DNA of 64,000 nt from Coniferiporia sulphurascens. Taxonomy: Eukaryota > Basidiomycota > Agaricomycetes > Hymenochaetales > Hymenochaetaceae. The notes beneath the pieces are model-generated. The model did not search any database, had not been told where the DNA came from, and worked only from the letters and a program-made list of their open reading frames with translations. Numbering within the stretch: position 1 is the first letter of the stretch; each line of letters begins with the position of its first letter. Positions 34,638-46,439 of the stretch are shown here, in pieces. Location of the stretch: the NCBI GenBank assembly GCA_002794785.1, contig NBBA01000021.1, forward strand, positions 186,001 to 250,000. The letters are read 5' to 3'. The translations under genes and the position numbers were made by a program.

Positions 34638-35227
34638 CCCGTTTCGCTGTGTTCCACGCGGAGCGGAATGTGTCTAGGAGGAAGTAGGAGGAGGGGGGGA
34701 TGGTTGTGGTGAAGTGAAGAAGGAGAAACAGTCGCGACGCGTCCATTATAAATGGAATCGCGATTATTAAAACCCGGTTTCGGGATCTTTCGGTCGGAGT
34801 TTGAAAAAACTATGACAACCCTCCTTAAATTATTGGACAGGTAGATGAAAAATACCAAGTAAACGGAAATCAAACCCCAGTACGGCTTTTAGTTATGTGG
34901 AAAGAGCATACACGTGTCCCATTCGCAAGGAAATTTTCATGGTATAAGGAACGCGTAGGTTTCGCGTCTTGGCCTTGGGAAAGTCACGGCAGAACAAAAC
35001 ATATTTAAATTACCGGTACACGCACGTGACTAATCCACGTGATGCACCATACCATGGTTCGCGTCGACGCAGCGATGTTACTTTCGCGCGTACAGCCGAG
35101 TCACCGTGTTTTTGACTCGTCTTGCCGCGCCTCGCGTCTGCGCTTTTACCCCTTTTGTCTCTCCGTCACCAGCGTTGCTTATCCCGGCTCCGTGCAATCG
35201 AGTCAGGCCAAGTCAGACATCCCCGAC
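34638..35227. promoter_or_regulatory. Divergent promoter region with ACGCGT (MCB) boxes
   Basis: 590 bp between RNR1 (minus) and the plus-strand gene at 35228. Two ACGCGT hexamers (34737-34742 and 34951-34956) occur, and TTTCGCG at 34960-34966 resembles an E2F/SCB-like site. In fungi MBF binds ACGCGT to switch on S-phase genes, RNR1 among them. Three more ACGCGT copies lie in RNR1 introns (34174-34179, 34442-34447, 34526-34531). Binding is inferred, not shown. Confidence 0.6.
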
Positions 35228-35854
35228 ATGTCTAGCGCTAGGCACATACACACTGTTGACCCCGTATATGCCCCTCCCGTACTCCGCGCACCATCGCCCA
35301 CAGATACGATAAGCACCGAGTATGGCCCGGACGAGACGACTCTATACCACCTCACGTTGACCGACGAAGAGTTCGCGAAGCGCGTCGACGAGGAAATTGG
35401 CTTGCGGAAAACGAAGTGGTCGGACACTGGGACGTTCAAGCCCATAATCCTTCCACGAACACATGACAGCAAGGAGGAAGCAGGTGAGCTGCTCTGCTAC
35501 TGCATGCCGTGCAGCCCTGCGCCCTTTTCTCGTACATGCTCTGTTTGAATGCTGACTACAGCCTACTCTTATCTTCTAGCCATGTTCGAGCGCGTCATGG
35601 TGAACCTCCGCGGAGAGGTCAAAGCGCTTGAGGAAGAAGAGCTCTTTGAGTCTGTCTCTCTCAAAAATCCTGGACCAGCTTTTGCACAGGAACCCACACC
35701 CCGCGACATCGATGTCATTATGCAAAGCATGCTCCCTGCATCCAACACTGGGGGAGCTACCCGCGGCTTCGCATCGGCAGAGCCGAAAGCTAACGGAGAT
35801 CATAGCAGAAGAGTCATGGGGCAGCGGAATGAGAACCTGGGCAATGGATTTTGA
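35228..35854 (+). CDS. Hypothetical protein (two exons)
   Basis: Exons 35228-35483 and 35580-35854 (intron GTGAGC...TTCTAG, phase 1), 531 nt, 176 aa. I do not recognise the family. The first exon encodes an acidic, Pro/Thr-rich start and a helical stretch ('LTLTDEEFAKRVDEEIGLRK'). The second begins with 'MFERVMVNLRGEVKALEEEEL', a probable coiled-coil or amphipathic helix, then 'PRDIDVIMQSML' and a Gly/Ser/Asn-rich tail. No signal peptide or membrane segment. The frame stays open upstream to an ATG at 35042, but I take the start at 35228 because the upstream part is non-conserved-looking. It shares a divergent promoter region with RNR1, so co-expression is possible but unproven. Confidence 0.6.
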
Positions 35855-36179
35855 CTAGGGATTCTGCACCGTCATGTTTTGCTTGGTGTCCGTCGCCGTG
35901 TACGCTGCAGTGTGGCCTAAGTGTGTGCGTCTACTTGTAACTGTACTAGTACAGCGGAATGAGGCCGGTCTAGATCTTTGTAAACCGTATTTCCATGTAT
36001 TTTTTGAAGATATATAGCTTGTATTCTAGCCATTAGTATAATACGTGACCCTCAGTGTTCGCCGGCTCCTTATTCAAGTGGAACCATAGCCTGAGCGGAG
36101 GAGACCGAGGCGATCGGCGGTTAACTTACGTAAGTACTTACTTTGCACCTTGCATCTGTCAGCATCCGTAACGTGTGAC
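35855..36179. other. Intergenic, upstream of eIF3i
   Basis: About 325 bp, containing the 3' end of the preceding transcript and the eIF3i promoter. No gene seen. Confidence 0.5.
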
Positions 36180-37695
36180 ATGGTAAGATTCTGCCCGAGT
36201 GCTCAGGACCTGACCACAACTGCGACGAAGTCCACTCACCGACATGGCGAGTTCTATCGTTGTCTGACCCGAGTCATCCATCTTACTGTTTCGTTTCTTT
36301 GCAGAGGCCAATTCTTCTTCAAGGTAACGTGTACAAGTCCATTATGGCTACGGTATAAATTTCTGACTGTCCTCACTTCGTAAATGCAGGACACGAGCGT
36401 TCGCTGACACAGATCAAGTTCAACAAGGAGGGCGACCTGCTCTTTTCTTGCTCAAAAGATCAAATCATTAATGTCTGGTTCTCTGATAACGGCGAGCGTT
36501 TGGGGACGTACGACGGACACAATGGTACCGTTTGGACGATCGACGTAGACTGTGCGTGTCCTCGTTCTCTAGATCGAAGAAAAAGAGAAGCTTATTGACT
36601 TCTGAACCACAGCAAAAACGAAATTCCTTGTCTCTGGTGCAGCCGACAATACGATGAAGCTCTGGGAGGTCGCGACGGGCATATGTCTGTACACCTGGGA
36701 CTTCCCGACGGCGGTCAAGCGTGTGGCGTTCAGCGAGGACGACAACCAGATCGTGTGCATCACAGAGCAGCGCATGGGCCACCAAGCTGCAATCCGAGTC
36801 TTCAATATCAATCGCGAAGGCGATGGGAGGAACCGTGCGTAGACCCATTCACTCCTGATACTCTATATGCACTTTTTTAAAATACATACCCGGCATATCT
36901 CTGACGCCGAACTGCAGAATCCGAGGAGCCCGCAACGATGTTCAACCCGATCGGCTCGAAGCCGACCGTATGCACATTTGCGCATACGCCGGATCGCATT
37001 CTCACGGGGCACGAATCCGGGAAAGTAGCGCTTTTCGATGCGAAGACGGGCGACGAGGTGCTGAACAATGAGCGTGCGCATATGGATGTCGTGACAGACC
37101 TCCAGATCGCTCCCGACCGTTCGTACTTCATTACGAGCAGCAAAGATAAGACGACACGGGTGGGTAGACTTACTGCTATGAATACTTCAGGTATCTGATG
37201 GCCCTCGTTCTATTTTGGATTAGTTACACGATACAAGGACGCTTCAGGTGCTGAAGACATATGCGACTGAGACACCACTCAATAGCGCCGCCATTGCCCC
37301 ACTTAAACCTTACGTAGGTTATTTCTCACGTCCCTATAAGTCCGACTATTGAAGAAGAATTTTCGTTATCTAGGTTCTTCTCGGAGGCGGACAAGATGCG
37401 ATGAGCGTCACTACTACATCGTCGCGGCAGGGTAAATTCGAGACGCGGTTTTGGCACAAGGTTTTCGAAGAGGAATTAGGGCGGGTAAAGGGCCACTTCG
37501 GTCCCGTTAACACGTATGTCACGCTGCTTGCTGTGCCCGCTTTGCTCTTATTCACCCACACTTCGTAGCCTTGCTGTCCACCCGTCAGGGAAGTGCTACG
37601 CATCTGGGGGAGAAGATGGTTTCGTGCGCGTGCACCATTTCGACGAAAGCTACTTCAAGGCGAGGCCGTACGGAGACCTCGAGCTTGAAGATTGA
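36180..37695 (+). CDS. TIF34: Translation initiation factor eIF3 subunit i (WD40)
   Basis: WD40-propeller subunit of eIF3, which helps load the 40S subunit with mRNA and initiator tRNA. Eight exons: 36180-36182 (the ATG alone), 36305-36323, 36390-36551, 36613-36834, 36918-37159, 37248-37313, 37374-37513 and 37569-37695; 981 nt, 326 aa. The start reads M-R-P-I-L-L-Q-G-H-E-R-S-L, which only appears after joining the ATG exon, the 19-nt exon and exon 3. WD repeats show as '[14 protein letters not shown]', '[15 protein letters not shown]', '[13 protein letters not shown]' and '[16 protein letters not shown]'. The C-terminus '[11 protein letters not shown]' is typical of the family. Splicing within WD repeats is frame-consistent throughout. 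Length is close to the usual size. Confidence 0.94.
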
Positions 37696-39904
37696 TTTAA
37701 TTCAAGCTGATTTTGGCCAATGACGACGAGATGGTCGTGTGTAAAAGTACATCACAATCGGTATATGTGTCGATTTACTTATCCATTCTGTCTCCTGCTT
37801 TTCCGCCTTTCTGTGCTGTGTCCTTGTCTCATCTGGTTGCAATTGTACGTTTTTCCCGATGATAGCGTTTCCGTCGAAGTCGCTGCTAGCCAGAACGGCC
37901 GCCCGTCTGGTGCACAAACTATTCATTGATCATAATCCACCATGACGCATACTGTATCTCCGATCCGACTCCGGAGGCCAACGGGAGCGACATACATCTG
38001 ACGATCTGCTTGGCCTTACATCATTGAGACATCGAACTCAATACAAACTTTTTCTATAAAACCAGCGCCTCCAAAACCACTAACGAGATAAGCTTTTGTA
38101 GTCTATGGAAAAGGACTAGAGTGGAAAATCGCGGCGCCCGTCATAAGTTCTCAACCCACTCCACTAGCAACGCCTTCTCCCACTGCATGCTCCCCCACGC
38201 TCTGCTGCGGATGGAGTCGGAGCGGTGAGTCAGAGTAAATACGCGATATACACGCTCGCCGGGGTTGCGCAATTTGGAGTCACATGTGCACTGTATCTAA
38301 TAGGATCAACAGGCGTTCAGCTGTACCGGAGGGACTGGGACGGAATTTAATTGTTTATTCTTCCATGCGTATTTTTAAAGGAAGGTTCAACTGATAAGCT
38401 GCTCTGCTTGAAACTATAGCCAGGAACGATCAAAGCGCCGCGTTATCAACAACAGTAGTAGGTCTATTAGCGGTGGATTCAAAAGATAGACCACCTGCAC
38501 TTTCATGAAAACTCCAAGAAAATGTTTCCGCTAACGACACATGTGTACATAACTGAGATTTGTAAAAGCGGGAGGAAGGGGCCCCTGTTGTTTAAAGACG
38601 AAACGGGGTCTGCCGGCGCCTCAAAGGGGAAGATTCCAGAAGCCTTTCCCCATCCGCAGCGTAGCGCAGCTTCCGGGTAGTTACCGAGCTTCTTCGCATA
38701 CATATAGGGGGGACTTGCAATTGGTGGGGAAGGCGAGGCGATGAAGTGAAAGGACAGATACCGAACTTGAAGTCTGCTGTGATCCGGATGTGTGGAAGAC
38801 CTTCGGGCTTCCCGCTACCGTCGGTGCTACAGAAAGAGCGAGACGTCCATTCTGCTTGGTTATATTACATCGTCGCTCTGGAATAGTCTCATAAGTTGGT
38901 TGATATGCTTTTATTTTTGTTGTGAGGCGCTGCCTAATGAGGTGACGCGGTTGAACGCGGATTCTCACCGCCGCTTGTGATAGTGTGCCACGACGCCACT
39001 TGTCTCAATATTTTTAGGCCCTCGCCATTTTCACAAAGGGCCTGGAGCGCTGGAGGTAGACCGCCTGGGCGCCTGATGGCGAGGATAGACTGAACTAATT
39101 CCGTAGCTCTGGCGGCGGCACAAAGACGACGATCAGCAAAAGAGATCCGGGGATGGCTCATCTTGATTTCTGGTACTCTGCAGGAGTTGCTGCGACCAAG
39201 GCTGTGGACATTCGGTCGAGGTCCCGATAACTCCTAACTCCTTGCTGCTGCCACGACCCACGGATGCCACGCGTTCCACTGCACTGCACCCGATATTATT
39301 GCTATCGTCTGCCTGCCAGTGCCGCATAGCGCCTACTCCGAATCTTGATGTCAGATGGATGGAGCTGCCTTACTACGAGTACCGGAACCGGAATCGCTAC
39401 TCGCTGCTCCTCTCTGGCGGCGCCACGGGTTGTCAACTTCGTCCTCTCCTTGGAGCTAAATCGTATTATTCTCGTCTCCAACTTCCGCCGATGCTCTTTT
39501 CTTGGTCTTCTGTGGGCTGCGCCGGCCTTGAAAGGGGAAGAAGACGAAGACAAGTGCGGTGCAGGGCTCACGAACTCACAATAGTCGCGGCTTGGCTCGC
39601 CATCGGCTTGGTCTCCTCTCCTGGACCTTGCTTATTTCGCATTGTCGGCTGCCGAAGGCTGCTTCTTTCATCTACTCCTAGGAGCTACGGCACGAATAGA
39701 CTCGAACTGCTCTTCGCGAGCTTGCCCAATATAGCTCCCTGACGAGTTGCGATTGTTAACGACAGTGACGCAACAGCCACTCGAGCTTCGTATATAAGCT
39801 CCCCCTGCTGTTGCCCACTCCAATAACCTATCTCAACTCGCTCACCCACTCAACTCCATCTTAGATTCACCACGGGTTCTCTACAATCTAAAGCTCGATC
39901 CGCC
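37696..39904. other. Intergenic, no gene seen
   Basis: About 2.2 kb from the eIF3i stop to the aspartic protease. Scattered frames of 60-170 codons have no family and no splice partners, and several overlap on both strands. A possible TATA box is listed separately. No repeat stands out. Confidence 0.5.
39791..39798 (+). promoter_or_regulatory. TATA box of the aspartic protease gene
   Basis: TATATAAG, 107 bp upstream of the start codon at 39905, followed by a C- and T-rich leader without any ATG. The absence of an upstream ATG between the box and the coding start argues that translation begins at the histidine run. Confidence 0.55.
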
Positions 39905-41324
39905 ATGACGCACCACCACCACCATCACCACCACCACCGCGCTGCCATCAAGGCACTCCCCCTCGCGACGCGCTTCGAAGGTGCCAACTTCCTCGCGAAG
40001 GACAAGGCGCGCGTCGCCAAGTTCCTGCAGGGCGTATCCCCGCACGGCCCGAATGCAGCTCGCATCTCCGGCAAGAAATCTAGCTTCGCCGCGAGCTCTA
40101 CCTCGGCTGGCGACACTATTGACGTCACCGATGCCGCCGTCACGTACACTGCGTCGGTCGGCGTGGGCTCGCCTGCAACTAACTACACCCTCCTGTACGT
40201 GCTTTTAATAGCTTTGTGTTGTGATGTGTACGTCTTGATAAGGGTCGCCTATTTTTATCTCGTAGGATCGACACTGGCTCCTCCAACACTTGGGTCGGTG
40301 CGGGCACAGCGTACAAGAAGACGAGCACGTCTAAGGACACGGACGAAACCGTCAATGTCAGCTACGGATCCGGCTCCTTCAGCGGTGAGGAATACACCGA
40401 CGAGGTCTCCCTCGGTGAGGGACTGGTCATCCAGAATCAGAGCATCGGCGTTGCGAGCACCGCTCAGGTGAGGCTGCGTAGTTAAATGGCTTCTTTACAC
40501 CCGCGCTAATGTTATCACACAAAGGGCTTTTCTGACGTCGACGGTATCCTCGGCATCGGGCCTGTCGATCTAACGGAGGGCACCGTCTCCGGTACCCAGC
40601 AGGTCCCGACTGTGACGGACAACCTGTTTAGCCAGGGCACGATCTCGAGCAACTCAGTCGGTATCAGCTATGTGCCGACGACGGAGAGCACGAACGTCGC
40701 GAACGGGAAGCTCACGTTCGGCGGGACGGACACAGACGAGTTCACGGGCGAGCTGACGTTCACTCCGATCACGTCGACGAGCCCCGCGGGTCAGTACTGG
40801 GGGATCGACCAAAGCATCACGTACGGGACGGACACGGTTATTCTGCAGGAGACCGCAGGTATTGTCGACACGGGCACGACGCTGCTGTACCTCGCGACAG
40901 ACGCGTTCAACGCGTACCAAAAGGCGACAGGCGCGACGCTCGACAGCACGACGGGTCTGTTGAAGATCTCGAGCAGCCAGTTCGACAACCTGCAGTCGCT
41001 GTTCTTCTCTATCGGCGGGACGACGTTCGAGCTCACTGCGAACGCGCAGATCTGGCCGCGCTCGTCCAACTCGGAGATTGGTGGCGATGAGGGGTCGATC
41101 TACTTGATTGCCGCCGACAACGGCACGAACAGCGGGAGCGGGCTTGATTTTATCAACGGTTTCACCTGGCGTGCGTTTTGCTTTCCTTTCTTGTCATCCT
41201 GTGCTGGGTACTGAATCGGGGACCTTTTTTTTCTACAGTGCAACGCTTCTACACGGTCTTTGACACTGGGAACAAGCAGGTCGGCATCGCTACGACCGTG
41301 AACACGGACGCAGAGACGAACTAG
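39905..41324 (+). CDS. Pepsin-like aspartic protease (A1, polyporopepsin-like) with N-terminal nine-histidine run
   Basis: Acid endopeptidase of family A1. Exons 39905-40194, 40266-40467, 40525-41170 and 41239-41324; 1224 nt, 407 aa. The first catalytic Asp is Asp99 in 'IDTGSSNTW', the flap Tyr is in 'VSYGSGSFSG', and the second Asp is Asp279 in 'VDTGTT'. A propeptide-like basic segment (about 12-60) precedes the mature fold. The N-terminus reads Met-Thr then nine His then Arg, with no hydrophobic signal peptide. There is no upstream ATG between the TATA box and this start. Most basidiomycete A1 proteases are secreted, so the missing signal is odd; either it stays inside, leaves by another route, or a far-upstream exon exists. 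Introns interrupt just before IDTG and are typical of the family. Confidence 0.9.
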
Positions 41325-43179
41325 GGCTCTCCATTCGCCCCAGTGGTCCATGCTGCTTCCCATTTCAATGGACTCTTCTATCTATCTAAGTAAACAAATA
41401 ACGGACACGGACAAGAATCAGAATCAGAATCAGAAACGACCCTGCTCCTTCTCCCTTGCACGCAGAGTCGTGAATGGACCTTGTTCTCTCAGATCCGTTG
41501 TAATTTCGGCTATACCTGTTTCTGTCTGTGTGCATTGTTTTGCGTGCGGTGGTGGTTGGTGTTAAGTAGGAGGTGTGAAAATTCGAATATAAAGTGTAAT
41601 TTTGTGTATGTTTTTGTGTGATCGCGATAGTAGAATTGACTCGGGTCCGCAATGCGGGGTCGGGGACAATGGATCAGGCTCTAGCCTTAAGGTTGGGCCT
41701 TCACTCCAGCGGTTAGTCTACTAATGCGTCCATCTCGCGCAACCCCGCTTTGTACTGGCTATTGGGTTATGGGGCTCGCCGGCAGGATGGTCAACATTTA
41801 CGGTCGGGTGCTGAGTAGGGGACGTACAAGCCTCAGGTATTTCCCGAATCGAATGCGTTCTGCTGTAGTCGGGTGCTGTGCTATGAGGATGGTTCTGCAA
41901 GCAGAGGCTTCTGGCCTCTTGATGTCGTAGGTCGAGTGGAATTCTACTGTAGCCGGGTGCTGTGCCCCGGACCTGTTCACGTCGTCGACCGTGACAATCA
42001 CTGATCTTCTGGCTTCTGGCTTATCCGAGTCGAGTCCTGTGAGGCGGGAGGTTCTGCGGTAGTTGACTGTTGGGTGCTGTGCTTTGCAGGGAGTGCCGGT
42101 GGGTGGCGGTTCTCCAGCCTGACTTGTGGTCTCTGTCGTTTGGGCTTCTTGAGTCGAGCGGGTCTACCTACAGGAGTACCATAGTCGGGTGCTGTGTTGT
42201 GTTCGGGAGCTTGTGCAATAGTCGGATGCTATGCTCCCCTCGGCTTCGGACTCTCTGGGGTCTCATCACGGATGTCCTACAACAGTCGGGTGCTGTGCTT
42301 TGTCGGGTGCTTTCTCTTGAGTTGAGCGGATGATAGCTTGTAGAGCTTCTGATCGTTATTAATATTGATATTGATATTAATAGCAAGTTTCGTGGGAGGG
42401 TTGTGTACTTACTGTATATCTAGTTGCCGAAACCACGTCAGCGACTCGAAACAGACGAGTTTGAATGAACGTTAATAGAAGGGTTGTTCCCAGACCTGCT
42501 GCTATTAGTGCGACTCCTGCCTGAACTGGTATCTGCGCGAACTTGTGATGGCCTTCCTTTTCTTGTCGCCCCCCGCGGAACAGCCTGAGCCTACAGTTGA
42601 CGGTAGTCTTATGAGCACTGACAGCATCCTTCAGCATAGAAAGAGTGAAGAGTGCTTATGTGTGCATAGTAATTTGTATTTCCGAGTCAGCGGACTGTGT
42701 TGGTAAGTACTATGGCGGCAACATGGACCTATAAGTATATGATCTATGACTCGGATCTGATCACTGCATACTAGTGGTGGTTCTGTCCCGTGTTCTTTCC
42801 ATACCCTGTGATTCCACGGACCCCGACGCCCGGTGTTGGCGGTGAATTATAGGCAGCAGTACGTACTGTAGTTTCGATTGGCTGAGGGCGGCTTGCATGG
42901 ACTCGCAGTGGGCTGACATTGGTTCTTGTTGTAGTAATTTTTCCTGATCGTTATAATGCCACAGGTACAATTGGACCGGGCCGGAATAATTCCGGGTGAA
43001 ATAGCCGTCGTCAGATAAGATGCAAAAAAACCATCGGCGCCGGTGAGATATTTACGGCAAAATAAGGCCTCGCCGACTGCCGACTTGCCCGCAGTTGGTA
43101 CTTAAGCATTCGCAATCTCTCTCTGGACCTTCATCAGCCGGTGTCTACGCTACTACAGCGCCGTTGATAGTCTGCGGAT
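41325..43179. repeat. Spacer with an irregularly repeated GTCGGGTGCTG motif
   Basis: About 1.85 kb without a supported gene. Between 41803 and 42315 the motif GTCGGGTGCTGTGC recurs about eight times on the plus strand: 41803, 41868, 41951 (CC variant), 42069 (TT variant), 42184, 42221 (A variant), 42285 and 42302. Spacing varies from 17 to about 118 bp, so it is an interspersed motif, not a clean tandem array. The unit between copies is partly similar (TTCTGC/TAGT preceding). An AT microsatellite (ATTAATATTGATATTGATATTAAT) lies at 42357-42381, and a GAATCA triplication at 41414-41434. Confidence 0.6.
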
Positions 43180-45775
43180 ATGACTGCGATGGAGACCCAG
43201 GCCCCCACTCAGGCTCTTGAGCACCATGCCGCCCGCGACGATGCTGCAGCAGACGCCGTCCGGGCGGCCGTCGTGCAGAAGTTGCGCGGTAAGCCCCCCG
43301 CATCTCCCGCTCAAAATGAGGATGAAAACGAAGGGACACAGGAAAAGAGGGATGACCTCTCTACCTTGTCTTCCGACGTCATCTACGTGCGTTCATCGCT
43401 GCCGGCTTTGTGACCTTTGGTCTTTTTTTTTTTGATAATCGTTCTTCGTTTGCGATTACTAGGTTGAGTGGGAGAAGGGCGACCCGCGTAACCCGGCAAA
43501 CTTCCCGCGCACGCGCAAATGGATTTTCACACTCATTGTCTCGGCGTTCACTGGGCTGTCCGGTAGGTCCGCTTTATCCGTCCGCGATTCTCTTGCTAAC
43601 GTCCGCCCATTGGCACTGAAAAGCTGCCGCGGCGTCGACATATGCGATCGGCTACACGAGCATGACGCGCGACCTGGACTGCACTGTCTTCCAGGCGACG
43701 GTCGGCTTCAGCATGTATGCGCTCGGTTTCGGCATCTTCCCGCTGTTCCTCGCCCCGTTCAGCGAGGAGTTCGGGCGCCAGCCGCTTTATGTTGCCTCCG
43801 CGCTCATATTCCTACTGATGCATCTCGCCGTTGCTCTGTTAGTGTTTTGTTTCGTTTTGAATCAAACGACATTTTTCCTGATCTCCCTCTCTCTTCAAAC
43901 CTTATCTACATCTACACTATCTAATGCATCACATCACAAAGTGCAAAAAATGTCCAATCGGTCATTATCTTCCGCTTCATCTCAGGCGCAGCCGCCTCGA
44001 CTGGCTCGACCATGGTCGGAGGCACGATTGCGGACATATGGGCCCCTCATGAGTGAGCTTTCTCCCTTTTTCACATTTACTGGGATCATCTTGATGCTAA
44101 TACTGGAACGAACAGGCGCGGCGTGCCTATGGCGGTCTTTTCTGTCGCTGCTATGGCCTCTACCGGTATGGGTCCCGTCTTCGCCGGTTGGATTGAGATG
44201 GATCCTCACCTCGAATGGCGCTGGATCCAGTGGATCCACCTAATGTACGTTGCCAACCCCCCAGATAACTCACCCCCGCTCTCACCCCTTCCCGACTGTG
44301 CAGTGTGACTGGTGCGCTGCTCGCGGTGCTGATTCTGTTCATGAAGGAGACGCGCTCGTCGGTGCTCCTGATGCGCGTTGCGCGTCGCATGCGCAAGGAG
44401 ACGGGCAACGAACGGTACCGCGCGCGTGTCGAGGACGAGCGTGGAAGCCTACGCGACCTCATCCTTGCCTCTTGCACTCGACCGATCTGTAAGCGCGTTC
44501 TTTTTATATATTTAAATAGTACCTTTATATCCTCGAGGACTTGTATTAATGGCTTTTAAAGACCTTTTGTTCACTGAACCCATCGTAGCGAGCTTTAGCG
44601 TAAGCCAGCTCTCCCTTTATTTGCGGCTTAATCTCTGACAATTTCGCGATAACAGTTGTGGGTCGGCTTCGCTTGGGGAGTTCTTTACGTATTGGTCGAG
44701 TATGTACTATGCTTCGCCTTCAAGTATTTCGGCCCTGCTTACACCGCGTGCGCAGGTCTATCTCGCCTGCGTTCCAAGAGTTGCATCACTTCAACATCGG
44801 CGAGGTCGGCACGGTGTTCGTTTCTATGTTGTGCGTACTCCCTCCGCTCCGACAAGTGCTTCTTATATTGAGAGATTAGTCTAACGCAATGCCCTTCGAT
44901 TGCAGAATCGGCTCCATCCTTGGGTACTTGATGAATACGTTTTACCAAGAAAAGATGTATAAGTAAGCCTGCCGGAATTAAAGCAGGCGTCAACGCAAAC
45001 GCTGATCTCCTCTTCCCCAGAAAGCATGTCAAAGCACGGGGACACGAGGCGCGGCTCCACGCTGCTTGCTTTGCTGCGGCGCTCTTTCCTGCATCTATGT
45101 TTTTGTACGCCTGGACGGCGTTCGCGTCTGTCCACTGGATCGGGATGGCTATCGGCATTGCGGTAGGGCGCTCCCGTTCCTGCTCGGCCTTCTGGTTTCT
45201 AAACTGTTTTTGTCTTCTTTTATCGTGGTCGTTGATAGCTATTCATCTGGGCGATGTACATCATCTATTTAGCCGTGTTCACATACCTCGCTGACTGGTG
45301 CGTTCCTCCTCCCCTTTTCGAGAGACGTGTAAACGGTCTGACGCTACTCCCTGCGCACGTCCAGCTATGGCCCCTTCGCTTCCTCTGCGCTCGCGGGCCA
45401 GAGCCTCTGCCGTACGTTTCATCCTTCTTCACTTTCCACAACAGAACGAACTGACTGACATTTCGTCCCTCTGGTAGGCAACCTTGCAGGGACGGCCTTC
45501 CCGCTATTCACGACGCAGATGTTCGCACGCTTGGGCGTTCGCTGGGCGGCGACTGTCTTCGCGTGCGTCGCGCTCCTTCTGGCACCCGTTCCCTTCGTTG
45601 TAAGTCATTGTTTCTCCCCCACCCGCTCCCCTTTCCAACTCTTTATCTATTACGAATACCAATCTCCGTACGCGTACTAATCCGCTCTTCGTCTCTTTCT
45701 CAGCTCTTCCGCTGGGGTCCGCAGATTCGCGCGCGCAGCAAGTTCGCAAAGGCCGTGCCCGCGTTCGGCTCGTAG
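43180..45775 (+). CDS. MFS drug:H+ antiporter-type transporter (15 exons)
   Basis: Twelve-helix plasma-membrane exporter of the DHA1/polyamine-like group. Exons: 43180-43386, 43463-43562, 43624-43837, 43942-44052, 44116-44244, 44304-44488, 44562-44599, 44656-44699, 44756-44827, 44906-44962, 45021-45162, 45239-45297, 45365-45411, 45478-45599 and 45704-45775; 1599 nt, 532 aa. After an acidic N-terminus comes 'VEWEKGDPRNPANFPRTRKW', the usual cytosolic lead-in of this subfamily. 'APFSEEFGRQPLYV' is the family's loop 2-3 motif, and 'FRFISGAAASTGSTMVGGTIADIW' marks helices 4-5. Helices 7-12 run to the C-terminus without a break. Substrate is not predictable. No frameshift is needed; the very many introns are characteristic of this family in mushrooms. 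Confidence 0.9.
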
Positions 45776-46439
45776 TCCTTCGAGAGAAGGAGAAGAATCG
45801 ATTGACTTAAAACTGGGGAGGCAGGAATAGAGGTCGAGGTCGAGACCGGGACTGGGACTGAGACGAATAATAGAAACATAGACGGAACGCTGGGGTGCAA
45901 CAGCGTTCTACTTCCTAACGTACATTTATTTTCATTTTAATGGCCATACCTGGTTGTTTTTTCTCTCCCAGTTCAGAGGAGGAGGCAGAGGATCATGATG
46001 CTGTATAATGTCCATCGTTCGTAGGTGTGTTAGTCAGTCTAAGGTGTACTGTGTACTATCGGCTACCTATGCAAGAAGGGGGGCGTTTGATTCGGTCCCC
46101 TCCCTCCCCCGTTGTGTGTCTTTTATCGTGTTCCCTACGGGGTTGCGGGCGATCAAAGGCTTTACTCTATGTACAGTAAGTACAGTGTAGTAGAACAATA
46201 TCTCTCGGAACGCCAAAACCATCGGCCTTACACCCTCATTTCAAAGACGGAAACGACAGACGGGAACTAATTTGATTAATTAATTGAGCGGTCAGACCTT
46301 ACGTTCACCCACCACTGGCCCTGGCAGTGGGATGCCAGTCTTGACTGGCGACTCGGGATCACCCGGGCCGGAACGCACTATATGCTACGGGCTATAAACG
46401 AATCGATGCCGGACATCAATCGTTGATGGAGAAAAGGGA
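45776..46439. other. Intergenic, no gene seen
   Basis: About 660 bp between the MFS transporter and repeat A. No gene seen. Confidence 0.5.

Noticed and set aside
35039..35227. N-terminal extension of the 35.2 kb gene from an upstream ATG
   Set aside because: The extension is Ser/Arg-rich with no conserved feature and overlaps the divergent promoter region; left out but not excluded.
42357..42381. AT palindrome as an origin of replication
   Set aside because: It is a short ATTGAT microsatellite; no other origin evidence.
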